From positions 124,001 through 188,000 of the forward strand of contig NZ_AP018292.1 in NCBI RefSeq assembly GCF_002368415.1: a DNA stretch of 64,000 bases, given 5' to 3'. Position numbers and translations under genes: made by a program. This DNA is from Calothrix sp. NIES-4105. GTDB taxonomy: Bacteria; Cyanobacteriota; Cyanobacteriia; Cyanobacteriales; Nostocaceae. Below, piece after piece: positions 17,113 to 23,986 of this stretch. The notes under the pieces were generated by a model. That model did not search any database, was not told the origin of the DNA, and was given only the letters and a program-made list of their open reading frames with translations. Position 1 is the first letter of the stretch; every line of letters begins with the position of its first letter.

Positions 17113-17901
17113 TCATGATTTTGAGTCACCAGAACGTTTATAGCAACCGCAAGAATTTGTACTTCCACTTACAACGTTTGCTATTTGAAAATCCCTTATA
17201 TTTCCGCAATCGCATCTACATTGCCAATAAGTTTTACCATTAACTCTTTTTGGTTCAGAAGGAGAAATACATTCCAAGCGCCCAAACCTCTCACCTGTAT
17301 AGTCTTTAAAGCTACTTCTTAAACACCCGCAAGACCTTGTACTTCCACGTACAACAAGTGCTATATTTGCATCTATAAGATTTCCACAATCACACTTACA
17401 CTTCCAGTAAGTTACACGACCAACCTGTGCTGGTTCAGACAGCGAGATACACTCTAGGCGCCCGAATTTTTGACCTCTATAATCTTTGAATTGAGACTTT
17501 CTTGTTTTGCTCACTGCTTCTCGTTTTAAACATCCACAAGACTTTGTATCTCCACGTACAACAGATATAATTCTAACATTTACTTCTCTTCCACAATCGC
17601 ATCTGCATTTCCAAAAAGCTTCTCCTTTTATTCTTTCAGTAAAAGAAATACATTCTAAGCGCTCGAATTTTTGACCCGTATAATCTTCCTTATTTCTAAT
17701 AGCTCTTGCTTTTTCTCGCCTTAAGCAACCGCAAGACTTAGTATGTCCACTCACAACATCAGTGATTTGAACATCTACAATTTTTCCGCAATTGCACCTA
17801 CACCTCCAATAAGTTGCATTTGCAGATTTTTTTTGTTTGCTTACAGAGAGACATTCAAGGCGCCCAAATTTCTGTCCAGTATAATCTTTTAAATTAGCCA
17901 T
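17113..17901 (-). CDS. Protein with four tandem Cys-rich zinc domains
   Basis: From ATG 17901 it encodes 262 residues made of four repeats of ~62 residues. Each has the pattern DYTGQKFGRLECIS, a Trp-(R/K)-C-R/K-C-x-C-G knuckle, and SGCL-type closing cysteines (SCGC). The domain is known in phage and homing-endonuclease proteins, where one to several copies are attached to HNH nucleases and probably bind zinc and DNA. Here there is no nuclease. It may be a DNA-binding protein or remnant of a homing system. A GTG at 17919 would add six residues. Confidence 0.75.
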   Translation of the reverse strand: MANLKDYTGQKFGRLECLSVSKQKKSANATYWRCRCNCGKIVDVQITDVVSGHTKSCGCLRREKARAIRNKEDYTGQKFERLECISFTERIKGEAFWKCRCDCGREVNVRIISVVRGDTKSCGCLKREAVSKTRKSQFKDYRGQKFGRLECISLSEPAQVGRVTYWKCKCDCGNLIDANIALVVRGSTRSCGCLRSSFKDYTGERFGRLECISPSEPKRVNGKTYWQCRCDCGNIRDFQIANVVSGSTNSCGCYKRSGDSKS

Positions 17902-18071
17902 TTTAATAAATTTATCCACGAATTAAAATGCTTATAAGTCGTAGAATCTAAATTAACAACCGCAAAGTATAACACATCGTTTTGGTATAGTGTCCACTTA
18001 TAGTGCGTTTTTAATGGCACCTGTTTTCTAGAAATTAAATTGATAATTATTATCAGAATAATTTTGCTGAA

Positions 18072-18521
18072 TTATACGGGGTCGTGTTCGCTCAAGTACT
18101 TTTCAACCTTTGTCCTAATCTCTGATTCTAATACATCTAGATGTCCATCAACATCAGCATACCATCCATTTTGATTCAACACTTTAATTAAGGCGCCTAC
18201 AGCTTCCCGCGCGCAGGTTTCTTGTTTACCTTCAGGCGATTCCAAATAAGCTTGATATTCTGCTTCTGTTTTCCCTTTACGTAATAAAGCTTTTTCAATA
18301 ACACTAATTGCTTTCTCAACACTACACAGATAGGTAGCATCACTATAGGCGCCTATCTCTTTACCTTTTGCATTATATCTAGTGCCATCCTTAAGAGTTA
18401 CAAACCCCTTTGATGAAACTTTATCAACTTCGTGAATTTCTGCCTTACTGCCACGGGTATCGTCGTAGAAGAATACGCCGATTTTATCTCCTGGTTTTAA
18501 ATCTAAAGTGTTGAAAGACAT
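18072..18521 (-). CDS. Hypothetical protein of a small operon
   Basis: This encodes 149 residues, predicted soluble. The N-terminal GDKIGVFFYDDTRGSKAEIHEVDKVSSKGFVTLKDG looks like a small beta-barrel, and the rest is helical, ending HLDVLESEIRTKVEKYLSEHDP. It is downstream of the 18528-18713 gene with a 6-nt gap, so they are cotranscribed. No function can be assigned. Confidence 0.6.
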   Translation of the reverse strand: MSFNTLDLKPGDKIGVFFYDDTRGSKAEIHEVDKVSSKGFVTLKDGTRYNAKGKEIGAYSDATYLCSVEKAISVIEKALLRKGKTEAEYQAYLESPEGKQETCAREAVGALIKVLNQNGWYADVDGHLDVLESEIRTKVEKYLSEHDPV

Positions 18522-18527
18522 AATTTA

Positions 18528-18713
18528 TTAATCGTTCCACTCTTCTGCTGTAAACCCTGCTTCTTTTTCAAGAGGAAACTTCTTCTCCATCTCCGCTATA
18601 GCTTCTTCCACTGAGCCAGCTTTAATATAATGCCCCTGCCGCGCGCTCGTCTTAGTGGCGCCAGGTACATTATCGCTGTATGGTTTATTGCGTGTGCATC
18701 TGTATATTTTCAT
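18528..18713 (-). CDS. Small hypothetical protein
   Basis: This encodes 61 residues: MKIYRCTRNKPY, then HYIKAGSVEEAIAEMEKKFPLEKEAGFTAEEWND. The second half (SVEEAIAEM...FP) is an alpha-helix like those of small phage proteins. It is adjacent to and likely cotranslated with the next gene. No family is recognised. Confidence 0.6.
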   Translation of the reverse strand: MKIYRCTRNKPYSDNVPGATKTSARQGHYIKAGSVEEAIAEMEKKFPLEKEAGFTAEEWND

Positions 18714-18811
18714 AGTTAGACTGTATTAATTAACGATGATAACAATTATATATGTGCCGTGATGAATTTGTAATAACTGGCGCCTTAATGCTTCCCCGAT
18801 TATATATACCC

Positions 18812-18852
18812 CCGCGAAGAAAAAATTAAACCCCCAAAATCTGAGGGTTATG
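18812..18852 (-). terminator. Intrinsic terminator after the 18860 gene
   Basis: Reading leftward, AACCCTCAG pairs with CTGGGGGTT-like sequence (stem AACCC/GGGTT) and is followed by TTTAATTTTTTC. It lies 8 nt past the stop codon at 18860. Confidence 0.6.
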
Positions 18853-18859
18853 TTGCCTT

Positions 18860-19087
18860 TTAAAACTGTGGTATTGAGACTATTTCCTTTGATGCGTGCC
18901 ACTTGTCGATTACTTCGGTCTTACAATGTTCTGCTACTTCTTCGTAAATCCAATTGTCTCTCTTCATCGCATTGAAATGGCGCCTGTTCCCGTTCGCATC
19001 GTAAATAATGTAGTACCAGTTTAAATTACGGTGTCCCCGAACAAATTCGCAAGCGTCTTGTAGTTTTAGCGGTGGGAAATTAGTCAT
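18860..19087 (-). CDS. Small hypothetical protein, probable phage/plasmid origin
   Basis: This encodes 75 residues beginning MTNFPPLKLQDACEFVRGHRNLNWYYIIYDANGNRRHFNAMKRDN; the middle WYYIIYDANGNRRHF is a short beta hairpin with charged ends. A divergent promoter with the palindrome AACTATATAGTT (19101-19112) lies just upstream. No named family is recognised. Confidence 0.55.
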   Translation of the reverse strand: MTNFPPLKLQDACEFVRGHRNLNWYYIIYDANGNRRHFNAMKRDNWIYEEVAEHCKTEVIDKWHASKEIVSIPQF

Positions 19088-19100
19088 TATTTTATTGTTT

Positions 19101-19235
19101 AACTATATAGTTATATTATCATTTTTGAAGCTTTAAAAACTAACTTTATGCAAACTTTTAATAATTATTTATCTGCTATATCCGGTTATATAAAAATAAA
19201 ATCTGCAAACAAAATAATTATTTAACTATATAGTA
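19101..19235. promoter_or_regulatory. Two AACTATATAGTT operators in a divergent promoter region
   Basis: AACTATATAGTT (19101-19112) and AACTATATAGTA (19224-19235) lie 123 nt apart in an AT-rich region between the leftward gene at 19087 and the rightward gene at 19288. Their equal placement near each start suggests shared regulation. Confidence 0.5.
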
Positions 19236-19287
19236 TTAAATTATATTTATTATATAATTATATTAGTGAATCAAGGATATTTAGATT

Positions 19288-19758
19288 ATGAAGATAGCTT
19301 TTACTGGAACAAGAAACACTGATAAAAATCAATCTTTAATTATCAGAAATAAATTACAAGAAATCGCTCTTATAGATGCAACTTGGTATGTAGGTGATGC
19401 AATGGGCCTAGATGCACTCGTCAGAATCGAAGCTAAACGCCTATCCAAAGAATTGAATATATATGTGTGTCAAGGAAAAGAGCGTTACGATTTTGCCAAA
19501 CGCTCTAAACAAATGGTTGATGCAATATGTGGTGCCAATAGTAAACTTTACGCATTCGCCAATAAAGCTTGTCCATCTGGCTGTAAACCTTGTAAAAATC
19601 CCACTGGTGAAGGGTCGGGAACATGGTTAACAATAGCTTACGCCCATTATCATGGTGTACCAGTGGAAATAATTTTCTTAAGGGATGGACTGGTGGCGCC
19701 TGACTGGTTATGTAGCCCAACGGTAAGTAATCATCACCAGCAGCTAACACTGTGGTAA
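19288..19758 (+). CDS. SLOG-fold nucleotide/nucleic acid-binding protein
   Basis: This encodes 156 residues with the SLOG opening MKIAFTGTRN and a later GDAMGLDALV, the substrate-pocket glycine-rich signature of the SLOG (DprA/YspA/LOG-like) fold; K-R-S-K-Q follows. SLOG proteins bind nucleotides or nucleic acids and often serve phages or conflict systems. The ligand is unknown. It stands alone, and a hairpin after the stop (GGGGTAA/TTACCCC, 19773-19796) could end transcription. Confidence 0.7.
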   Translation: MKIAFTGTRNTDKNQSLIIRNKLQEIALIDATWYVGDAMGLDALVRIEAKRLSKELNIYVCQGKERYDFAKRSKQMVDAICGANSKLYAFANKACPSGCKPCKNPTGEGSGTWLTIAYAHYHGVPVEIIFLRDGLVAPDWLCSPTVSNHHQQLTLW

Positions 19759-20010
19759 ATGTAATCAAAAATTTGGGGTAATGCGTTAATTACCCCAAGC
19801 TTATAAATACTCGAATTCATTTACCAAGTATGAATTTTAACATCGCACTTTGATAGGCGCCTTCAGAATAATTACGGTAGAAAAACCCGCGCGCTAGCTA
19901 TCCCGCTTATATGTGGTGTTTTGAAATAAATTTTTAAACTCGGTTTTGAATTTTAAGAACATGCGCCCGCACGCAGGATATCCGTAAATCTATATATGCC
20001 CCCAAAAAAA

Positions 20011-20056
20011 TAAACCCGTTCATGTCCCTATACGGGGAAAACCGGGTTTTTAAAGT
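20011..20056. terminator. Bidirectional terminator hairpin
   Basis: AAACCCGTTC... and ...CCGGGTTTTTA form a GC-rich stem with T-rich tails on both strands. It closes the leftward operon whose last gene ends at 20069. Confidence 0.6.
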
Positions 20057-20068
20057 TATATATGGTGT

Positions 20069-20437
20069 TTAGAAAATCTCTGGCTGGAATGAGTACCCCA
20101 CAGGAAATAAATTAAATATGCGTGCGTACAGCTTGCAGAGTAGTTGATGTATGGCGCCGTCTACGATAAAGGTATGGACAATCGCTGTATTAAGGTTAAT
20201 TGCTGCTATGGTGAGTAGTTTAAATATCTCCGAATCTTTGTTTTTAACCTTTTCAATTTTTCCTATAGCATCCTTCGCCGATTCAATAAAACCTTTAGCT
20301 TGAAAACACTCGTAGACAATTAAAACGTCAGTCTTAGAACTTTTAAGCAGCCTTTTGATTTTAATGTCTGTCGCTTGAATTTCTTTGTAAATAAGTCTAA
20401 CTTCGTCGATAATGCTTGTCCAAAGTATATGTGCCAT
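20069..20437 (-). CDS. Hypothetical helical protein
   Basis: This encodes 122 residues, mostly alpha-helical. It includes a basic stretch DIKIKRLLKSSKTDVLIVYECFQAKGFIESAKDAIGKIEKVKNKD and a hydrophobic C-terminal half. No motif is recognised. It is the third or fourth gene of the leftward run that includes the GIY-YIG and RHH genes, so it may belong with them. Confidence 0.55.
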   Translation of the reverse strand: MAHILWTSIIDEVRLIYKEIQATDIKIKRLLKSSKTDVLIVYECFQAKGFIESAKDAIGKIEKVKNKDSEIFKLLTIAAINLNTAIVHTFIVDGAIHQLLCKLYARIFNLFPVGYSFQPEIF

Positions 20438-20490
20438 AAGAAGTGTGGTAAGTGCCCCCGGTAATGGAGGCAGTGAGGTGAATTTAAACG

Positions 20491-20667
20491 TTATGCAGAA
20501 AATACGGCGCCTGATGTTCTCAATTCTTCGTAGCTAATCTTTTTACGTGTACCCTGGTAATCTAAAATTATCCAGTTAGGGAATGTGTCTAAAACCAAGT
20601 ACTCAACGCTGTTTAAGGTAATCTTGTCATTAGTGCGCGCGTTGTACAAAACTGGTTGACCTTTCAT
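20491..20667 (-). CDS. Small hypothetical protein (58 residues)
   Basis: It has a good ribosome site (GGAGAAATTCAG before the ATG at 20667). The sequence is MKGQPVLYNARTNDKITLNSV, then EYLVLDTFPNWIILDYQG and a basic end. The beta-strand-rich middle is typical of small OB- or SH3-like proteins. It lies between two genes of the leftward operon; its role is unknown. Confidence 0.6.
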   Translation of the reverse strand: MKGQPVLYNARTNDKITLNSVEYLVLDTFPNWIILDYQGTRKKISYEELRTSGAVFSA

Positions 20668-20728
20668 CTGAATTTCTCCTTAATCGTTTGTGGTGTGGCG
20701 CCACTCGGTAATGTAGCGCCGATAAAGT

Positions 20729-21085
20729 CTATTTATCCTGTGTTTCAAGTTGTCTCATTGCCTTGAATACAGCGTTTTTGATGAATTCTTCTATGAACTC
20801 TCTGTTCTCTTCTACCTCTGCTTGCGCGCGTAACCAGTCCAGTTCATCAGGGTTTAGATTACTTAGCACAGTCTGAAGTATAGAAGCTTCTAGAACAGCG
20901 TTGGCGATAGCATCTCTACAAAATTCACCTTTTTCTGGGAGTGTATCTAGTTGTGCTTTAAGATGATGGTTGACTCTAACAGGTAGAACAACGCTTAAAG
21001 GTTCATCACCTTTTTGTACTGGGTTGTGTTCGTAGTTCTTACCAAAATTTGGATTACCTGGACGTAGCTTTAATTTCTTAGTCAT
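20729..21085 (-). CDS. RHH-type protein paired with the GIY-YIG gene
   Basis: This encodes 118 residues with AAGGAA before the ATG at 21085. The N-terminus is basic (MTKKLKLRPGNPNFGKNYEH). The middle reads VVLPVRVNHHLKAQLDTLPEKGEFCRDAIANAV, a ribbon-helix-helix DNA-binding pattern. The same pattern with the FCRDAI motif is fused to the C-terminus of the GIY-YIG protein at 21126-21644. It is therefore probably a regulator or targeting partner of that nuclease. Confidence 0.65.
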   Translation of the reverse strand: MTKKLKLRPGNPNFGKNYEHNPVQKGDEPLSVVLPVRVNHHLKAQLDTLPEKGEFCRDAIANAVLEASILQTVLSNLNPDELDWLRAQAEVEENREFIEEFIKNAVFKAMRQLETQDK

Positions 21086-21125
21086 ATTTTCCTTGTCGTT
21101 GGTAGTGAAGCGTGAATGTATCGTG

Positions 21126-21644
21126 TTAGTTGTTGTTGTACTCTCTGATTGCCTTAGCTACAGCATCTTTAATGAATTGGATGCCTGTACTCTTTCTGCT
21201 TGATGTGCTTCTTCCAAGAGCAGTAGTAATAGCATCTCGACAAAATTCACTTTTATCAGGGAACTGTTTAAGCTTCTCGTTCAACGTTTCGGTGATTCTC
21301 AGAGATACAATGCATTCCAGGCGCCGATTCTGTTTATTAGGTAGTACAAAGTAGCTTCCAGCCTTCTCTAAAATGTTATATCCAGATACACAACTATCGT
21401 ATTGATTGATGTATAACTGCTCATACACTGTCATAAAACCATCAGTCACTTCTTTGATTACTTCAAATTCAAATGCTCCTTCGCCGTATTTGTCCCAATC
21501 TGCTTGTAATTTTTTAGAGTGATGCTTACCTCGATTAACTTGTTGTTTATGTAAATACCATCTAGCTTGGATATTTTTACTAGACCCTACATAAACCTTG
21601 CCTGTTGGCTTGCAACGAATAATGTAGATACCTGCTTGTGCCAT
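21126..21644 (-). CDS. GIY-YIG endonuclease fused to an RHH-like domain
   Basis: This encodes 172 residues. GIYIIRCKPTGKVYVGSS with a later YEQLYINQY gives the GIY, YVG, arginine and glutamate features of a GIY-YIG nuclease. The C-terminal 60 residues (SLRITETLNEKLKQFPDKSEFCRDAITTAL) match the RHH-like protein encoded just downstream. The fusion is like homing or phage endonucleases that carry their own DNA-binding domain. Its promoter is probably the leftward one at 21734-21753, opposed to the XRE gene at 21859. Confidence 0.8.
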   Translation of the reverse strand: MAQAGIYIIRCKPTGKVYVGSSKNIQARWYLHKQQVNRGKHHSKKLQADWDKYGEGAFEFEVIKEVTDGFMTVYEQLYINQYDSCVSGYNILEKAGSYFVLPNKQNRRLECIVSLRITETLNEKLKQFPDKSEFCRDAITTALGRSTSSRKSTGIQFIKDAVAKAIREYNNN

Positions 21645-21733
21645 AATCGGAATGCTCCAATTTATCTATTTGGGCAGAGCAGGCGCCTCTAAGTTGTCCA
21701 GACCGAAGGCGCCTTCTCTTATACCTATTGTAT

Positions 21734-21840
21734 CTCACTGTTAGTTAGCTAACCAAAAATCATCATAGTACTTAGTTATTGGACAGCAAGGCTGGAATAA
21801 GCTAAACTGATAGTTAGCTGACTGAGAGTGAGTTATACGG
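21734..21840. promoter_or_regulatory. Divergent promoters with shared operators (TTAGCTAACTAA family)
   Basis: CTCACTGTTAGTTAGCTAAC (21734-21753) reads leftward and is followed by TACAAT on the minus strand. A related rightward copy lies at 21811-21840 (TAGTTAGCTGAC, GAGAGTGAG, TTATACGG), upstream of the XRE gene at 21859. Operator symmetry suggests autoregulation and control of the GIY-YIG operon. Confidence 0.65.
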
Positions 21841-21858
21841 TTTATAGGTAATAGTGTT

Positions 21859-22065
21859 ATGGCAATTGAAATTAGACTCAAACAAATGAGAGAAGCTAAG
21901 GGGATATCTCAGAATGCCCTCGCGCGCGAGTTGGGGATGTCGTTAACTAATATCCAAAAAATTGAACGTGGCGCCGCTAAATCTGTCCCTTTAGACACAC
22001 TCGACAACTTTTGTAGAGTACTTGAATGCAAGGTTTGCGATTTATTAGTTCAAGTAGACAATTAA
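21859..22065 (+). CDS. XRE/Cro-type HTH repressor
   Basis: This encodes 68 residues: MAIEIRLKQMREAKGISQNALARELGMSLTNIQKIERGAAKSVPLDTLDNFCRVLECKVCDLLVQ. It is the complete HTH_3 fold of Cro/CI-type regulators with a terminal beta segment, and it is well matched to the length of small phage repressors. It is flanked by three copies of the same operator (21734, 21811, 22221), all on or near promoters, so it is very likely autoregulatory and controls both directions. Confidence 0.85.
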   Translation: MAIEIRLKQMREAKGISQNALARELGMSLTNIQKIERGAAKSVPLDTLDNFCRVLECKVCDLLVQVDN

Positions 22066-22220
22066 CAGGCGCCATCACTCACAGCAATAGAGCCTAGAAA
22101 CGAGCGTAGATGCAACATACACTCGGCGCCTTCTCGTGTACAAAAATACACCAGTGAATCACTAAATAACTATCAAAAATAAGTTATCTATTGGCGTTTA
22201 TGCATAACAAACGCTAATGT

Positions 22221-22257
22221 CTCACTTTTAGCTAACTAACTGAGAGTGAGGTATAAT
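22221..22257 (+). promoter_or_regulatory. Promoter with operator palindrome upstream of the 22.3-23.4 kb operon
   Basis: Arms CTCACT and AGTGAG (22221-22250) surround TTTAGCTAACTAACTGAG, and TATAAT is at 22252-22257. The same core is found at the XRE promoter, so this operon probably belongs to that regulon. Confidence 0.65.
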
Positions 22258-22327
22258 ATTTGTAGAAAGAAAAAAAGACCTGGCTTAAAACCAGGCGCCT
22301 AAATCAACAATTAAGGACATTTTAACA

Positions 22328-22510
22328 ATGGAAACGATACTTCTTTCGATAATGGTTAAGTTCTACGCGAAACAGCTTTTAGCTTGCATAATTGAAGCTT
22401 TAAGAACTCAAGTTCAAGCGGTAGAAGACTATTATCAGCAGCGTTACGAGTGCGCGCGGGAACGCATGGACTTAAACAACGACTTCAATGATTCGGAGTG
22501 GATAGCTTAA
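22328..22510 (+). CDS. Small hypothetical protein
   Basis: This encodes 60 residues with AAGGACATTTTAACA before the ATG. It begins METILLSIMVKFYAKQLLACIIEALRTQVQ, which is helical and could be partly membrane-associated, and then contains several charged residues. It opens a rightward operon with the two genes that follow, under the operator-promoter at 22221-22257. Confidence 0.5.
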   Translation: METILLSIMVKFYAKQLLACIIEALRTQVQAVEDYYQQRYECARERMDLNNDFNDSEWIA

Positions 22511-22591
22511 AACCAATCGCGCGTGTCCTCCGGTTGAGGATGCGCGTTCCCCCTCAATTCACTGCAACATCTATCACTAAAGGAGAAATCA

Positions 22592-22966
22592 ATGTTTAAG
22601 ACCTTCACCCCTGCTGACAAATACGCTTACTTAGCTCAATCATCGGCGCCACAGTGGCAAGAAGTAGCCCAATTTTGCAAAGATAAAGAGGTTAATTTAC
22701 TGTGGTTGCGTCGTTCTACACGTTCATTCACTGGTTGGGTTGCCGTCGCTGGATACGATGCTTGCGATTCCTTCCCCGGCGCCGCATTCAACGCTGTGAA
22801 CCAGTTGAGTAGAGAAGCTGCAGATATTTTTTTTGCAGAACACGCATACCTCGCAGTTCGGGAAAACAGATTTGCTGTTACCGTCTCAATTCCCTGCATT
22901 CCGAGAAACTTATACGCGATTCGTCTTCGTGCGCGTCGGATAACTCTTAAAAAGCTAGCTGCTTAA
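22592..22966 (+). CDS. Hypothetical protein of the XRE-controlled operon
   Basis: This encodes 124 residues with AAAGGAG ahead of the ATG. It begins MFKTFTPADKYAYLAQSSAPQWQEVAQFCKDKEV and contains an aromatic/acidic core and a basic C-terminus (RLRARRITLKKL). No conserved catalytic motif is visible. It is likely cotranscribed with its neighbours (gaps 81 and 84 nt). The function is unknown. Confidence 0.6.
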   Translation: MFKTFTPADKYAYLAQSSAPQWQEVAQFCKDKEVNLLWLRRSTRSFTGWVAVAGYDACDSFPGAAFNAVNQLSREAADIFFAEHAYLAVRENRFAVTVSIPCIPRNLYAIRLRARRITLKKLAA

Positions 22967-23050
22967 TTTCCTGACCTGGGCAAGTCAAAAAACTGCCTCT
23001 GACCGGGAATTCTAAAAACATCACATAAACAAAACACAACACTAACAATC

Positions 23051-23443
23051 ATGACACCTGAACAGCTAGAACTTTGGTTTGAAATTCACCACCGCCAGAT
23101 GGTCGCATTAGAGCGTATCGCGGACACATTAGACTCGCTAGTTCCAAAAACGGTGCCGAACATCCAAAGACCAATTGAAGAATTCAAGACATTTGATTGG
23201 TCTACCATTGGCGCCAGAGTTGACAATTCAGATAGTTATGGCCCGACTGTAGTTTCTTGGCGAGGACTACGCTACACGAGACGCTGCCCTCAGAATAAAT
23301 TCGGAGTAGCAATTTTCTACAGTCGCTGCGTTGGAAAGGATGAGGATGGCGCCAACAAATACGAAAGACTAATTACTTTCAAACCATTCTCAAACTTAGA
23401 AGTAGAACCATTATCACTCAAAGCTCAAAATCAAATCGGTTAA
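23051..23443 (+). CDS. Hypothetical protein of the XRE-controlled operon
   Basis: This encodes 130 residues. A helical N-terminus (MTPEQLELWFEIHHRQMVALERIADTLDSL) is like those of small oligomerising phage proteins. A beta-rich C-terminal half follows (VVSWRGLRYTRRCPQNKFGVAIFYSRCVGKDEDG). It is the last gene before the repeat array at 23491. No family is recognised. Confidence 0.55.
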   Translation: MTPEQLELWFEIHHRQMVALERIADTLDSLVPKTVPNIQRPIEEFKTFDWSTIGARVDNSDSYGPTVVSWRGLRYTRRCPQNKFGVAIFYSRCVGKDEDGANKYERLITFKPFSNLEVEPLSLKAQNQIG

Positions 23444-23490
23444 CTTATCGGCGCCACTAACCACGGCGCCTTTAATTTTTTCGACTTGAA

Positions 23491-23925
23491 ATAAAATTTT
23501 TAAACGGGCATATATTAGAAATTAAGTACAGTATCAATTTTTACTTTGAACGAAAAATTTTAAACAGCCACATATAGGAAATTTAGCAACGTATCAATTT
23601 TTACTTGAGACTAAAATTTTTAAACAGGCACATATTAAAAATTCACTACAGTTTTTATAAAATTTCAGCAAGTATAAATTCTAACTATCAGCAACAATTT
23701 TCAAACAGCCACATATAAAAAAATCATGCTAATTTTTCAGCGACTTTCAGCCAGTATAAATTTTGACTTAAATTTAAATTTTTCAGGAGGCACATATATA
23801 AAAATTCAGCTTGATTTTTTTTGGACAGCAATATTAAAAATTTACTGGCGCCATTATAAAAAAATAGCAACAAATATTAATTTTCAGCTTTGAATTATTT
23901 TTTCTAAACAGGTACATATAGAAAT
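23491..23925. repeat. Iteron-like direct repeats (AAATTTTTAAACAGGCACATATA core)
   Basis: Six copies of a core AAATTTTTAAAC-(A/G)GGCACATATA occur at about 23507, 23570, 23630, 23711, 23792 and 23914. Spacings are 62, 60, 81, 81 and 122 nt. The units are AT-rich and separated by related flanks. This is the pattern of plasmid origin iterons, but it could also be a plain tandem repeat. It lies next to the rpoC2 fragment. Confidence 0.6.
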
Positions 23926-23986
23926 TTTCTTAATCTTATGCGCGAAGATTTGTACTATTAGCATAAGGGCTTTAGCCTTATGTGGG

